Shown here piece by piece: positions 1 to 10,712 of a DNA stretch of 64,000 bases. The position numbers and the translations under genes were made by a program. Within the stretch, counting starts at the first letter, position 1. Each line of letters starts with the position of its first letter. This stretch comes from Pseudeuparius sepicola (lineage: Eukaryota > Arthropoda > Insecta > Coleoptera > Anthribidae), in assembly GCA_963920635.1 (NCBI GenBank), contig OY987300.1:56441415-56505414 (forward strand), written 5' to 3'. A model generated the notes under the pieces. That model saw only the letters and a program-made list of their open reading frames with translations, had not been told where the DNA came from and made no database searches.

Positions 1-436
1 TTCATCGATTACGGTCTCTTTACAAATGCAATAATAACAAGAATAGTTTTTTCTCAAAAAAAAGTTCATTTTATCGATATCAACCAAGAGAGTCTTTTTT
101 TAATTTCAGGTTTAGCTATCTAAAAATATTATTTTTGTGCCTTTATCGTAAAGGGTGTATTGTGCTACAGCTAGTCCGTCCCAGACAAATCAAATAAGCC
201 AAAATTGTTTACATTGGCCCTTTTTAACGAATCTTATGTATCGTCCATCGTATTAAAATATAATTAAATTGCACAAAGAATTTTAAAAGTTATTTAAAAA
301 AAAATCGACTTTCAGGGGCGTCCTTTAGGGGCTTGTAGGTGAGTCCCCTGGGGAAAATTTTTATAGGAACTTGTCATGTTATTTTAACGTCCCCTATATA
401 AATCCGAGATATTGCCCACATATTCTGGGACACCTG
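1..436. repeat. Probable 3' part of a TA-flanked DNA element
   Basis: The segment ends at 436 in GGGACACCTG followed by TATA. This resembles the right terminus of the element at 14495-15032 (GGGACACCTTG then TA). Short GGGGAC/GTCCCC pairs lie near 310-400, but the left end is not visible, so either the element starts outside the window or only its end survives. No coding potential seen. Confidence 0.35.
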
Positions 437-555
437 TATAGGTACACCAGACATCAAATTCTATTTTAGAACAACTTAAGCCATCCAAGCCACGAAGTTA
501 TTCCGTGGATCACTGTCAGGACATGCTGTATTACGTTTCACATCAGCATCAACGT

Positions 556-1340
556 CATCTAGATCAACCTACACGTTCCTCTAATCCCCGACTCGAAAGA
601 CCAACCGCCGGAGCTGACCGAATCGCCGACCTCGTATAACGCCAGATACCGCGCCGGGATACGCACTTGCAGTAATCCACGTCGGATTGATGGCGGACCC
701 CGCGCGCCCGGGCTAGAACAACCCTGTCGACACCCGACCATAACTCAGGTGATAATGGCCGTTGGAATTGCCGGCGCCCCGGCATTGCGATATGCCCGCA
801 CTTCGGCAAATGAACAACTCATCATCGCCCCGTCTCTCTCGCTCGCCACCTCCGCCGCTCTCGCCCTCTCGCCCTGCTGCCGGATCGTGGATTGTTTTCG
901 GACCGCCGCCCCCCGAATATACGAGTATCATTTCCGCGGCAACGTTCCCGGAATGTGACTGTTCCGTTATCGGGGCGGCCCAGACGGTCACAGTCTGTCT
1001 CCCGCCTGGTTAGTTATCCGGCCGGGCTTGATCCGAGGCTCTGCCGCCATCCAATTATCTGGATATGCGGAGCGTTTCGATTCGGGATTCATCCCCGTTA
1101 AGTCCGGGCACGGGGGGTTTTAATTTCGGGACGTATGCTAATGCGGGCTCACATACCACCTGCAAGGATGAAAGTTTTAATCTGCATGGGTGGCATTAAG
1201 CCAGCTATTTGCCCTCCGCCTGGGAGCTCCGGATAAATGCCGGATAAGCGGAAAGCCGGGCGTGCAGGAGCTAGGACGGGTGGAATTGCCGCGTAGGTGC
1301 CTTTTTAATTCGGGTACTTTGGGCCCGTGACGTTTGCTTC
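556..1340. other. GC-rich island, no gene recognised
   Basis: About 800 bp of clearly GC- and CpG-rich sequence within AT-rich DNA. Small overlapping ORFs occur in several frames on both strands, as expected from composition, and none resembles a known protein. No terminal repeats or target duplication are visible. It could be conserved regulatory DNA or an exon relic; the sequence alone does not decide. Confidence 0.4.
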
Positions 1341-2319
1341 CCGCGATAATTAGCTTAGTTTAACTAAATATGCTGTTTGGTCCACCAACTGTCTAATATT
1401 TTGTTTTGACCGGCATACTAAAGAGTCTCAAGACTGTCATTAAAAGCTCACAAACTTAATTTTTCAGCCTCTTTGTGGAACCTGTAACAACGTATTCCTG
1501 CATGAGCAGTGCGGGCGGCTTGAATAAGGATAATATTCTAATAGTAGACTGCAATCTAGATTGGCCTGCGAGGACGCCAGCCATGAATATAGCACACAGT
1601 GCTCTATTTGCTCGATCTAGTATAAGACAAAAGTAAAGATATGGAAAGTTGAGCAAGATCAGGCGCGGTCGGCTTATAAATGATCGAGAGCGCTTTTAAA
1701 ATTTTATATTTTGTGTTGTGACATTTGGATTTTTTTAACTAACATTAAAAAATGAGGAATAATATTATTATTTACTTATAGTGATATATTATATAACTAT
1801 ATCAAACTATAAAAGACCCAGAAGTAAAAGATATATCAGCGAAATTATGGCATATTAAAATTTAAATAAAAATTAAAAATTAGAAACAGTACAGAACAGT
1901 ACAAAACCTAAAAATTGTATACTTGAATAAATACTTTCTATATTAAGGCAAGAAGGAAGACAGTGATTTTGTGATTTACTTTTCATCATTGTTAGTGAAA
2001 GATCGAGCAATCTGTTTTTTATACTAATGCACATTTGTTTGTTCTCTGCAGACTGGAAATTTATTTACTAAACCTGCATCCATTCCTTCTCTCTATATAC
2101 AAATGTAACTGCTCGCAGATAATAATATTTATCTATTCCACTGTAACATTTAGAATGTAGATATAGGGTCTATAATACTCTATTTTTTTATTATGTTTTA
2201 TTGCTTTTTGTCAAAATAAATAAATTGTTATTTTACTTAGACTTTCATATGCGGAAATAATTGATAGAAAATGTATTATGTTATGTATTATGGTTATAAT
2301 AATAATTGTGAATAAGAAA
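1341..2319. other. AT-rich DNA, nothing recognised
   Basis: No ORF with recognisable content, no terminal repeats and no tandem array seen. Confidence 0.5.
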
Positions 2320-2445
2320 GCGCGTGGCATCACGTTGTTACGTCCAGCCAATAGCAACAAAGCGTCCCCCGCGCTTCCCCACCTTCCCCGCGGACGCAGT
2401 CTTTCGGTGCGACTACTTTAGTTGCACAAAATTCCCCCAAGCTCA
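2320..2445. other. Short GC-rich patch with a CCAAT-like motif
   Basis: A compact CpG-rich stretch contains AGCCAATAGC near 2348 followed by C-rich runs and CCGCGG. This looks superficially like a core-promoter or enhancer island, but no adjacent gene is recognisable on either strand, so the regulatory reading is only a suggestion. Confidence 0.2.
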
Positions 2446-3360
2446 TTGAAATACAAATGAAAACATATTTGATTTGATTTTAGGTTATGTCTTTTTTCTT
2501 GTTAAATTCAATATTCCTGATTTTGACATCGATTAAGAAGACGGTTCAAATCCCAAAGAAAAGAAGAAAAGTCCCAATCGAATAGTCCAAAAGTTACATT
2601 TGTTTTTAGATATTATTAATAGAATTACACTGTTTTATCAGCTTATTGCGCGGTCTGCCAAATCTGCGAGGAAAGCCATAATGTAGTCCTAAACAGCTCC
2701 TGCCATTCTAGCCTTTCATAGCGTGGTAGGGAAACTGTAGCCTCTTACAAAGCCACTGATTAGCTAGATGGCACTGGAAGGTTTAGATTATTGAAATTAT
2801 TGGTGGTGTTGTTAATCTATTTCAACAAATAACTATAGTCTCGTTAGCTCTTTTAACTATTTCATATCAATATTAACAACGACTTTTGAGAGCGCCTATT
2901 GGTACCTATATACCTATGAACGTTATTTTAAGGATTTCTAGACAAAATCTTAGTGACCCAATGGATCATTCCCAGAACTAGAACTCGACCTCTTATTATG
3001 TTGCCTTTTGCAATATATTGGTATCACTCACTAATAAAACGTAAACACGGCAGACATATTTTTATGTGTAAAGAATATAATATGTGTTTTTCTCAACAAT
3101 ATAAGTATTCATAAAGAGGACAAAAAGAGCTCTTGAAGTGAAGCGGAATAGCAAAGACACGCACAGTCTGCCAAATATAGTTCAGTCTATTGTTGAGATT
3201 TTAAATGTTTCACACCCACTAATCCGAAAAGAGGCATTCGTCGCTTCCCTAAAATGATAATGAAATCCATACCGACCGAGCAAGGATTTTCAAAAAAAGA
3301 CGACGAAAAAGTTCTTTTGGTTATTTCCCTCGTTCGCAATCCCCTCTTCTAATATAGATA
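2446..3360. other. AT-rich DNA, nothing recognised
   Basis: No supported gene, repeat terminus or structured array was seen here. Confidence 0.45.
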
Positions 3361-3700
3361 ATTTGCGTGCCTGCTGGAGGATTCCTCTCGTCAGAAATTC
3401 AAGAAAAGCCATTAAATCCGGGGCAGAGCGTTCATTACGGATGGTGGCGGAGCCGCATCAAAAATGCGGACTTTTACGGCACCATCGGGCCCTCCACCGA
3501 CTGCATGAATAACATTCGGGGGCATCATGTTTTCAATAACGAGGCTAAATATTCAATGGGGCACTCGGAGCCGCTCCTCGGGAGAAGATGGGCCCATTCT
3601 CCCTCCGGCATCGCCCATTCGGGCCCGTTACAGCGCTCGTTGCGCCGCCAGCGATGGCTTCACCAGCGACGTACCAGCAGGGATTTTCATGAGCTTTACG
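3361..3700. other. GC-rich island
   Basis: A CpG-rich block in an AT-rich setting. An ORF of 147 codons runs through it (3367-3810, plus strand), but its translation shows no domain I recognise and its last third is AT-rich flank, so I do not call it a gene. It contains motifs such as TTTTACGGC and several CGG runs and is not flanked by repeat termini. Confidence 0.4.
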
Positions 3701-3810
3701 AAATGAAAGAAAGGTTTTTCGACCATAACTACTCAGTCGCCATTATCGATTTCTTACTACTCTTGACATTGAAGTGTTCTTCAACTCTTTTCTGCCCAGC
3801 ACTGCTCTAG

Positions 3811-4633
3811 TTTGTTATCTATCTTTAAGTTACTCATTTCATAATACTTATCTATTATCACACAGTTGTCTTCTTCCACTATGCCTTCCTTGTGTCAATC
3901 CTAATGTAGTATGTAACGAATAAGCAATTGCTTGAAATTAAAAGTTAAAGGAATATCTAAACACGAACGATTCAAACAACGCTCAATTTCATAATGAGTT
4001 TCAAAAATATTTATTGTTACCGCTTTACTTATCAAAGTTATAGCCCTTTTCATGAGAAATCTTCTTTGGGATGGTAAATTTTCGGTGTGTATGTACGCCA
4101 CTGGAATTAGTAGGTACGGTTATGTTATGAGTTGATCATAAAAGCCTGACGATTTGACGGGGTTTCAGTAATTATGCCAGATTTTTATTAGGTACTACTT
4201 GTTGCGAATGCCAAGGTAAAGTGTAAGGGTTCTTAAAACAGAATGTTAGGGCCTAAACTTTTAACCAAATACGTACGTTTCTTAGCCCTTACTTTTTTGC
4301 CCAAGAGTATTGGGCTCATTCGTTGGTAGGTACCTACCTAGCAAAAAATTAAGTTCAGAAGAATAAATCCAAAGGCCAACGATATTATGTTTACAATTAA
4401 ATGATAGGCAAGATACACGTCAGAGAAGAAAACGCATGTAGGCTTCTGTGAAGATTCGGCATGCGCAGAAAACATAAAATATGGTATGTTGAGTCTGGTC
4501 CAAGAACATACCTATATCACAGTATGCAAGAATGTGCTCGAACAGCTCTAAAGAGGTGAATAGATAGAAATTTAGAACTTTAAACAAAAAAAAACACGGG
4601 ACTATTAATTTTTGTGCTTATTACGGCTATATA
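3811..4633. other. AT-rich DNA, nothing recognised
   Basis: Only short ORFs without recognisable content. It ends at the TA dinucleotide that abuts the foldback element starting at 4634. Confidence 0.45.
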
Positions 4634-5201
4634 CAGGGTGAGTTTTTTGCGATGCCCACTATGGGGATCTCGGAAACTAACAGAGCTAGAACAAAGGTTA
4701 AATGGGGAAAGAATTGCAGTTTTGAATGCTGAATCTAATGACCCTTTTGGATTTTTAAAAAAGTTGTTTTTTGTTTTGTTTTTTGTGTTTTTTTTTGCTA
4801 TTTCATCAGATCTCTGTAACTCCGTTATTTCTGATTATACAGAAAAACTGTAGAGACAAAAATTGCAGATAATTTTGGGTCTAATAAGATAATCTAATCC
4901 AATTTTTTATGTTGTTTGTGTTTTTTGAGATATGACATAAACTTGTGTTTTTTTAAACGTAAACCATAGTTGGCTGTGACCTTATCAAATCGACCATTTT
5001 TTTAATATAATACTGGGCATAGTTATTATAAAAAACAAAATAGATATGGCTAATTTTTTTATTTTTTTAAATTTTTACATAGTAAGCCATGGAATATTTT
5101 CATAATTACGTTCTATTTTATAATAAGACATACTTCAAACTTTCAAATATTTTATTTTAAGCTGGTAATAAAATGTAACAAAATAAAAAAAGAATAATTA
5201 T

Positions 5202-5450
5202 CATGATGGAGCTCCACCACATAATTATTTGCCTATCCAAATAGTTGGATAGGGAGAAATATACCTATTTCCTGGCAGCTCCTATCCCCCGATTTGTCTG
5301 TTTTGGATTTCTTTTTGTGGGGAACAGTTCAAACTAAAGTACGAGGCAATTGTTGGATCAAGAGCAGCTGTTTTAGAAGCAATTGCCAGTATTAACAGTC
5401 GCTCTCTAAGAAAGGCGACAAATTCAGTTTAGAAAAGATGCAATATTTTC
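5202..5450 (+). pseudogene. Tc1/mariner transposase C-terminal remnant (copy 1)
   Basis: Reading on the plus strand from 5202 gives HDGAPPHNYL, the region around the second catalytic aspartate of mariner-type transposases. Further on, WISFCGEQF replaces the expected LDFFLWGTVQ, so the frame is broken by small indels. The upstream catalytic core is absent. The same fragment, better preserved, sits in the copy at 57090-57293, where both motifs share one frame. It is a non-functional gene end trapped between the arms of a non-autonomous element. Confidence 0.7.
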
Positions 5451-5841
5451 ATAAATTAATAATAATGGTGGATTGTTTAAACACTTTTTTTATTCTAAAA
5501 GGTGACCTTTTAAAATAATAATTTATTTGATTTTTTTTATTTGTGTTTTATTTTGTTACATTTTGTTACCAGCTAAAAACAAAATATTAGAAAGTTTGAA
5601 GTATGTCTAATTATAAAATAGAACATAATTATTAAAATATTCCATGGCTGATTGTGAAAATTTAAAAAAAAATCAGAAAATTAGCCATAGCTCTTTTATT
5701 TTTTTATAACAACAATGCCGAGTATTATATCTTTGGAAAGCTCAAAAAATGGCCGATTTTATAAAGCCACAACCAACCATAATTGATATTTAAAAAACAC
5801 AAGTTTATGTCATAATATCTCAAAAATCACAAACAACATAA

Positions 5842-5860
5842 AATAATAATAATAATAATA
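5842..5860. repeat. (AAT)n microsatellite
   Basis: About six AAT units at the junction where foreign DNA enters the right arm of the foldback element. Confidence 0.8.
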
Positions 5861-6053
5861 CAAGAAAAAGTGATAATGGGCATAGCACTCAAAGTCAGAA
5901 AACAAAAAAAAAAGACTAGTAACCGCATACACTTGCCCCATGCCACCTGGAAATCATCAGCACGGTGCAACATCAACCAAATCGAAAAGATAGGAAAGAT
6001 TTGGGAAGCAACAAATGAAGTCCAGGCAGGAGCCAACAGCACACCTGCAGCCC

Positions 6054-6054
<1 letters not shown>
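5861..6054 (+). repeat. Dispersed repeat, first copy (aggtgataatgggc type)
   Basis: This stretch begins with a block close to ACAAGAAAAGGTGATAATGG and ends near GCACACCTGCAGC. It is the diverged twin of 24410-24600, and the first 45 bases recur at 24733. It lies between two AAT microsatellites. A plus-strand ORF through it gives a low-complexity isoleucine run that is only the microsatellite. The class is unknown; it could be the 3' end of a LINE or a SINE body. Confidence 0.6.

Positions 6055-6096
<42 letters not shown>
6055..6096. repeat. (AAT)14 microsatellite
   Basis: A perfect AAT run forming the 3' tail of the minus-strand SINE. It makes poly-isoleucine in a long spurious ORF. Confidence 0.9.
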
Positions 6097-6488
6097 TCTC
6101 ACCCTCACAATACTCCAAACTATAGGAGTACCCCAGAAGCAACCACATGCTTGTGCGGGGGAGGGGGCAATTACTATTATTTTGTCTTGGTTGCCATTTG
6201 CGGCTAGGGCCGACTTTTTTCCGATAGAACTAGGATAGCATTCGCTCAAGTACTACGGAAATCCCTAGAAAACCGTAGTAATCCTAGTGAGTGTAGGACA
6301 ATTAGTAAATCACACGGATAAAGCTATTTAGGAGCAATACCGTGAACCCACATTGTCCAGCGCTCTTGGCCATAGCAGTGTTTTTCTTTAAAGACATGTG
6401 CATGCGCCTGCCTCGAACCAAGGTCGATCGAAGGCAGAAAAACATGCAGTCTAAAAAGTCAGCGCCGGTACGAGCAACGCCACCGCGG
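6055..6488 (-). mobile_element. tRNA-derived SINE with (ATT)n tail, copy 1
   Basis: Read on the minus strand, the head at about 6488 starts CCGCGGTGGCGTTGCTCG, an A-box-like start. About 60 nt downstream is GGTTCGAGGC, which fits the RNA polymerase III B box GWTCRANNC. The 3' end is GAGAATTATTATT followed by the ATT microsatellite at 6055-6096. The same head and tail occur at 55863-56072. The body here is longer, with a middle part shared with 59297-59430, so it may be a composite or longer subfamily. It lies inside the right arm of the foldback element and so is younger than it. Confidence 0.65.
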
Positions 6489-6550
6489 ATTAGATTATCT
6501 TATTAAGCCCAAAATTATCTACAATTTTTGTCTCTACAGTTTTTCTGTAT

Positions 6551-6988
6551 TGCGCTGAGACTCGGGGGTTGGGCTTCAGACAGGAGGGAAAAAACGTGGA
6601 TGGATGTCAAATTAGTAACGGTTTTTATTTTCTATTTTCGTTTACAGCCTTGCTGCTCACCAGCTCTGAAGTAAGACATACCGATTGCAGGAATTACTTC
6701 GATTTTAACTAGTTCTAACTCACCTGATACCAGGCACAGCGATCGTACTTTTAAGAAAAATCTGTCCCTTGACACCCTGAAGGTTATCAGAGCGTGGGTT
6801 GCTCGGCCGCCGCAAAACGTCGAATACCTGAACCGCGAAAGGCGAAACCAAAAAATGTAGTTCACGGCAAAAAATATATTCGACGCCAATCCGACGGTCA
6901 AGTGGTACCGCTAGCGCCATCAGGCGGCGAATCACCCAACTTAGACACACAGAGGCTATTCTAAAAACCAAAACTATGTTCTGGTACA
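6551..6988 (-). repeat. 3' LTR of the Ty3/gypsy element
   Basis: 438 bp, TG...CA bounded in coding sense, and it appears identical to 12041-12478. An AATAAA hexamer on the minus strand at 6629-6624 is a plausible polyadenylation signal. A weak purine-rich tract lies just upstream in coding sense (about 6989-7003, TTAGGGGTGCAAGA), the best candidate polypurine tract. Confidence 0.93.
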
Positions 6989-7012
6989 TCTTGCACCCCT
7001 AATCCAACAGGC

Positions 7013-7760
7013 TCAAGGAACAATCCTGTGGACTATTGGATTAATCGGAGGGTAGTAGTTCTTGAGATGGCAAGCGTGAAAGGAACCGCGCTCTTGTTTG
7101 GAAGTGGGATCTTCCAGAATATATGTGGCAAAACTGATAGGTTTTTTTATTCGAAATGGTCCCTCGAACAGAAGGAGAAACTTTGTAGTCTCTGACCTCA
7201 ATGCTGACGAGACCGGATTGGCCTTTAACAAAACTAAATCGCCTGGTTGAAATTTGGCAAAGGGCCTACCAGGATGTCGAAGCCGTCGACGCTCCGCACT
7301 AGACTGTAGGGTTTCCTGAGCCAGAATCAGTTTACTTGGACTAGAAAGCGGCATCTCTCCGGTAGGAGGTCCTCTAAGCCTTGGAGGCATAAGTCCAGAC
7401 TTATCTTTCCCCAGTTGCAATTCAGAGGGAGAAAAGCCTGTGGACTCGTGAACTAAAGAGTTTATAAAATTAGCAAAGGTAGCTAATTCGAAGGCCCACC
7501 GTTTATGTTGGTCGTGACAGTATGTCCTACATAATCGCCCAATTTCCCGCATAACTCGCTCGCATGGGTTAGCCTGAGGCCTTCTTACTGATGAAAACGA
7601 AACCTTAATCCCCAATCCTTCGAGCGTTTGTCGCCAGAGTTTCGCGGTAAATTGTGTCCCATGGTCGGACAAAACTCTCTTTACTTGACCCATTTTTGGC
7701 AAATAATCTCTGACTATCCTATAGTCTGATCTACAGCTTTCGTAGTAGCCCGCTTCAATG
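7013..7760 (-). pseudogene. Integrase C-terminal part, out of frame with pol
   Basis: This continues the integrase core after a frame change. It shows SDHGTQF (second catalytic Asp), then RRPQANPCERV (catalytic Glu of the DDE triad), and FQPGDLVLL followed by FEGPFRI, a GPF-type C-terminal module typical of Ty3/gypsy integrases. The stop is TGA at 7013-7015. The open frame extends upstream to about 7810, but the integrase-like part only begins near 7720. Relative to the upstream pol frame the shift is equivalent to one missing base (or a -1 slip) around 7714-7725, just after TTKAVDQTI. No recognisable slippery site is there, so a point deletion or assembly error is likelier than programmed recoding. 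Confidence 0.85.
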
Positions 7761-10284
7761 GATAGAAAGTGACATATTTTGAAAACACGTCTACCAATAC
7801 CAAAATACATGTAACACCCCCGCGACTCGTGGGTAAGGGTCCAAAAATATCGAGCGCGACAATTTCATTCTTAGCGGTTGGAATGATTGAGGCTAATTCG
7901 GGATTTGGCAGGGGCGATATCTTTGTTTTTTGACAGATCTGACAGCTACGAATAACGCGCTTGATGTCCCTATACATATTGGTCCACCATAGTTCTGCTT
8001 TCAAAGCACACCAAATCTTATAACTGCCAAAATGACCATATGTTTCGTGATATGACTTAATTATGGACTCAACGAGAGTTTTCGGTAAACAGAGCAAATA
8101 GAACGAGTGCTGACTTTGGCGAATGTACAAAATTCCATTTTTTAACACGAATCTTACCTTTAGTTTATTATCGCAGTCTAGTTTTTCAATAATCTCCCGT
8201 AGTTTCGGATCTGCGCGTTGATGGTCAAAAATATCTTTAAGTAGACTCTGGGTTTCTTGAGGCAGCTTAAAAGTAGCTAAAATTTTGAAATATTTATCAC
8301 TAGGTGACGGCGGCCTTAGAGCAGAATGTCTACTTAATGCATCAGCGATGACATTTTTAGGACCGGGAATATGTTGTATCTCAAAATCGTACTCTTGAAT
8401 GGCTAATGCATATCGAGAAATTCGCGCGGATAACAATCTACAGGTTTTTAAGTATGACACGGAGCTATTATCGGTAAATATAAAAAACTTCCTACCCAAC
8501 AAATAAATACGAAACTTCTGTAACGCCCAGACGACGGCAAGCGCCTCCTTTTCATTGGAACTATAACGCGTCTCTCTACTAAGCAGCAACCGCGAAGCCC
8601 ATGCTACCGGGCGCCTCTCACCCTCAACCAACTGGTACAGCTGACAGCCCAGAGCGACATCGCAAACATCCGCCTCCAGATAAAATGGTAAATCGTCCCT
8701 AGGTCGATATAAAAGTGTGGAATCGGCTAAACCTTTTTTAAGATTTTCGAAAGCTTGTTGTTCGATCTCGGTCCATTTCCAGGCGGTACGTTTTTTCAAC
8801 AAATTTGTTAGCGGAGCCGCTATAGCCGCGAATTTCTCACAGAATGAACGGTCAAAATTTGCTAAACCTAAAAATCTTTGCACTTCCTTAGCATTTTTAG
8901 GTGTTTGATAATCAATTAAAGCTTGTGTGCGACTTGGATCGGGACAAATACCGGTACTATTCAAAATGTAGCCCAAGAAACACATTTCCTCTCTAAAAAA
9001 ACAACATTTTTTTAGTTTTAGCGTAAATCCAGCTTGACGAAATTTCCTGAAAACGATTTCTAAATGTTGCATATGTTGATCGAAACTTTCAGAAGTAATA
9101 AGTATGTCGTCGACGTAGATGGTGAGAAAATCCGAAAATTCAGACCCGAAAACTTTATTCAAACAGCGGGTGAATGAGCTCACAGAGGTAGATAACCCAA
9201 ACGGCAAAGTCCGAAAACAATAAGTTCTACCATTAAATCTAAACCCCGTATATTTTTGGGAACTTTCGGTTAGAGGAATCTGGTAGTACCCACAAGAAAA
9301 ATCTAACGACGACATATATTTTACATTTTTTACGGAGCGCATTATTTCCTCGATCGGACGCGGGGTGTCATGTTCTTTCTCCATTACCGAATTCAAAAAA
9401 CGCGCGTCTAAGCAAACCCGCACCGAATTATCCTTTTTTCGTACTACCATAATTGGAGAAATATACGGCGTAGGCGCCTGTTTTATAACTCCCCACGACT
9501 CCATAAGATCCAATTGTTCTTGTACGTCGTTTTTAAAAGCTAAAGGAACGGGATATTGTTTACGAAAAAATTCCCTGCTATCATTCAAGCGAATCTCGTG
9601 TTGGTAAACATCGGTCTTTCGCGGCCTATCTGAAAAAAGATGTTTATATTCCTCCAACAGCTGACGGAACCTACTTTTTTCCGTTGCATTTATCCTAGCG
9701 GTTTTTACTACCGATTCTACATTATTTCCGATAGCGCTCTCGTCCCGAAAAAACACAGTTTTTTTTCCGTTTATTACTTTCACGCTTAAGGAGTCCACAC
9801 ACGAAAACTCCTCGCCTATCTTTATTTCCGGGACTTCAACCCACTGATCGCGAATTTTCAAAATCAATCGGTTAAACTCGAAATCTAATTTAGCCTTATG
9901 CATACGCAAAAAATCGACACCCATTAAAATCGGTACAACTAAATCTGGAATTAAAAGAAATTCATAAATTATCTTGCCTTGGCCAAGAGAAAAAGTTACT
10001 AGCGACTGTTGCTTTACCTTTCGCTGCCTGAGTTTAAATGCTCCCGTCACCTTTATTCCCGAACAGGAAAATGAGGGAATTAATTGGTGAAATGGTTCTA
10101 ATTGAGACCATACTTGGTCACTAAAACAACAAACATCACTACCCGAATCTACTAAGGCTGGAAAATTATAATCAAATATCCGAATTTGAATCATTTGAGA
10201 TCGCGTGCCTGTGGTATTTACTTCTGACTCATCCGGTTCCAGTAAATCTTCCCGATGAGAGAGATTCATGAATTTTACCCCCAC
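7714..10284 (-). CDS. pol: Ty3/gypsy pol: protease, RT, RNase H, integrase N-terminal part
   Basis: An 856-codon open frame. Protease: ALVDSGSD, with the Asp near residue 46. Reverse transcriptase: SSLDFSCGYYQI near 328, LPFGLS near 360 and YVDD at 390-393. RNase H: EADV near 539, NEKEALAVVW near 580, FTDNSS near 605 and IADALSRH near 650. Integrase: zinc finger H-x-H to CQIC, then LDIFGPL carrying the first catalytic Asp. The frame starts at a GTG overlapping the gag stop (TAG at 10286-10284) in the -1 frame, so a gag-pol frameshift is the likely expression mode, though no canonical slippery heptamer is obvious. The frame ends at 7714 in the middle of the integrase core, which continues in another frame to 7013. 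Domains and catalytic motifs are otherwise intact. Confidence 0.93.
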   Translation of the reverse strand: MGVKFMNLSHREDLLEPDESEVNTTGTRSQMIQIRIFDYNFPALVDSGSDVCCFSDQVWSQLEPFHQLIPSFSCSGIKVTGAFKLRQRKVKQQSLVTFSLGQGKIIYEFLLIPDLVVPILMGVDFLRMHKAKLDFEFNRLILKIRDQWVEVPEIKIGEEFSCVDSLSVKVINGKKTVFFRDESAIGNNVESVVKTARINATEKSRFRQLLEEYKHLFSDRPRKTDVYQHEIRLNDSREFFRKQYPVPLAFKNDVQEQLDLMESWGVIKQAPTPYISPIMVVRKKDNSVRVCLDARFLNSVMEKEHDTPRPIEEIMRSVKNVKYMSSLDFSCGYYQIPLTESSQKYTGFRFNGRTYCFRTLPFGLSTSVSSFTRCLNKVFGSEFSDFLTIYVDDILITSESFDQHMQHLEIVFRKFRQAGFTLKLKKCCFFREEMCFLGYILNSTGICPDPSRTQALIDYQTPKNAKEVQRFLGLANFDRSFCEKFAAIAAPLTNLLKKRTAWKWTEIEQQAFENLKKGLADSTLLYRPRDDLPFYLEADVCDVALGCQLYQLVEGERRPVAWASRLLLSRETRYSSNEKEALAVVWALQKFRIYLLGRKFFIFTDNSSVSYLKTCRLLSARISRYALAIQEYDFEIQHIPGPKNVIADALSRHSALRPPSPSDKYFKILATFKLPQETQSLLKDIFDHQRADPKLREIIEKLDCDNKLKVRFVLKNGILYIRQSQHSFYLLCLPKTLVESIIKSYHETYGHFGSYKIWCALKAELWWTNMYRDIKRVIRSCQICQKTKISPLPNPELASIIPTAKNEIVALDIFGPLPTSRGGVTCILVLVDVFSKYVTFYPLKRATTKAVDQTIG

Positions 10285-10712
10285 TACCTTGTCTGTTCGT
10301 GGGGGGCATCCCCGTTTCCCGGATTCGCGTCCTCATCGGAGAACGATTCGTCCACTTGGAGCAGTGCTACCCTCGGATTTCTTGGAGGGAACCTAGTATT
10401 CCTATTATTATCCTTAAACTGACCACGTGCACCGTCAAACTCTCTTAACCTTTGTACATTAACTGAGTTTGCCGGTCCCTGGTCCGAGACGTCCGAATGG
10501 TCAATATATTCATCTGCTTGTCGAAGTTTGCTCATTACATCAGCAAAACTACTAGTATTTACCAAAATACAACTGACAGATGGGGGGAAAAGTTGCGAAA
10601 TAATTTTAATCAAACGTCTCTCATTGTATTCTTCGCCCAAATGTTTGGACATAGTCACACAGTTCATAAAGTGTTGTGTATACGACCCCTTAATGAAATT
10701 GAAATTTAACAA
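10284..10712 (-). pseudogene. gag: gag, 3' segment
   Basis: An open frame from TTG at 10712 to TAG at 10284. It holds FIKGSYTQHFMNCV, MSKHLGEEY and a following LPP-type region (SQLFPPSV), matching the second half of retrotransposon Gag capsid domains. The C-terminal part is Arg/Asn-rich (NRNTRFPPRNPR) and then acidic. No CCHC zinc knuckle is present, so RNA binding would rest on the basic stretch. It is in the same frame as the upstream gag segment but separated from it by 327 bp containing stops. Confidence 0.8.

Noticed and set aside
2553..2575. Nuclear-localisation-like Pro-Lys-Arg-rich coding stretch
   Set aside because: A chance A-rich run with no open frame of length around it.
3367..3810. 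147-codon ORF on the plus strand
   Set aside because: No domain recognised, starts in a GC-rich island and ends in AT-rich flank; composition explains it.
5827..6249. Long ORFs on both strands with an isoleucine run
   Set aside because: The run is the AAT/ATT microsatellite inside a SINE tail; the rest matches non-coding dispersed repeats.
10284..10440. Zinc knuckle expected at the Gag C-terminus
   Set aside because: No CCHC pattern is present; the region is basic then acidic.
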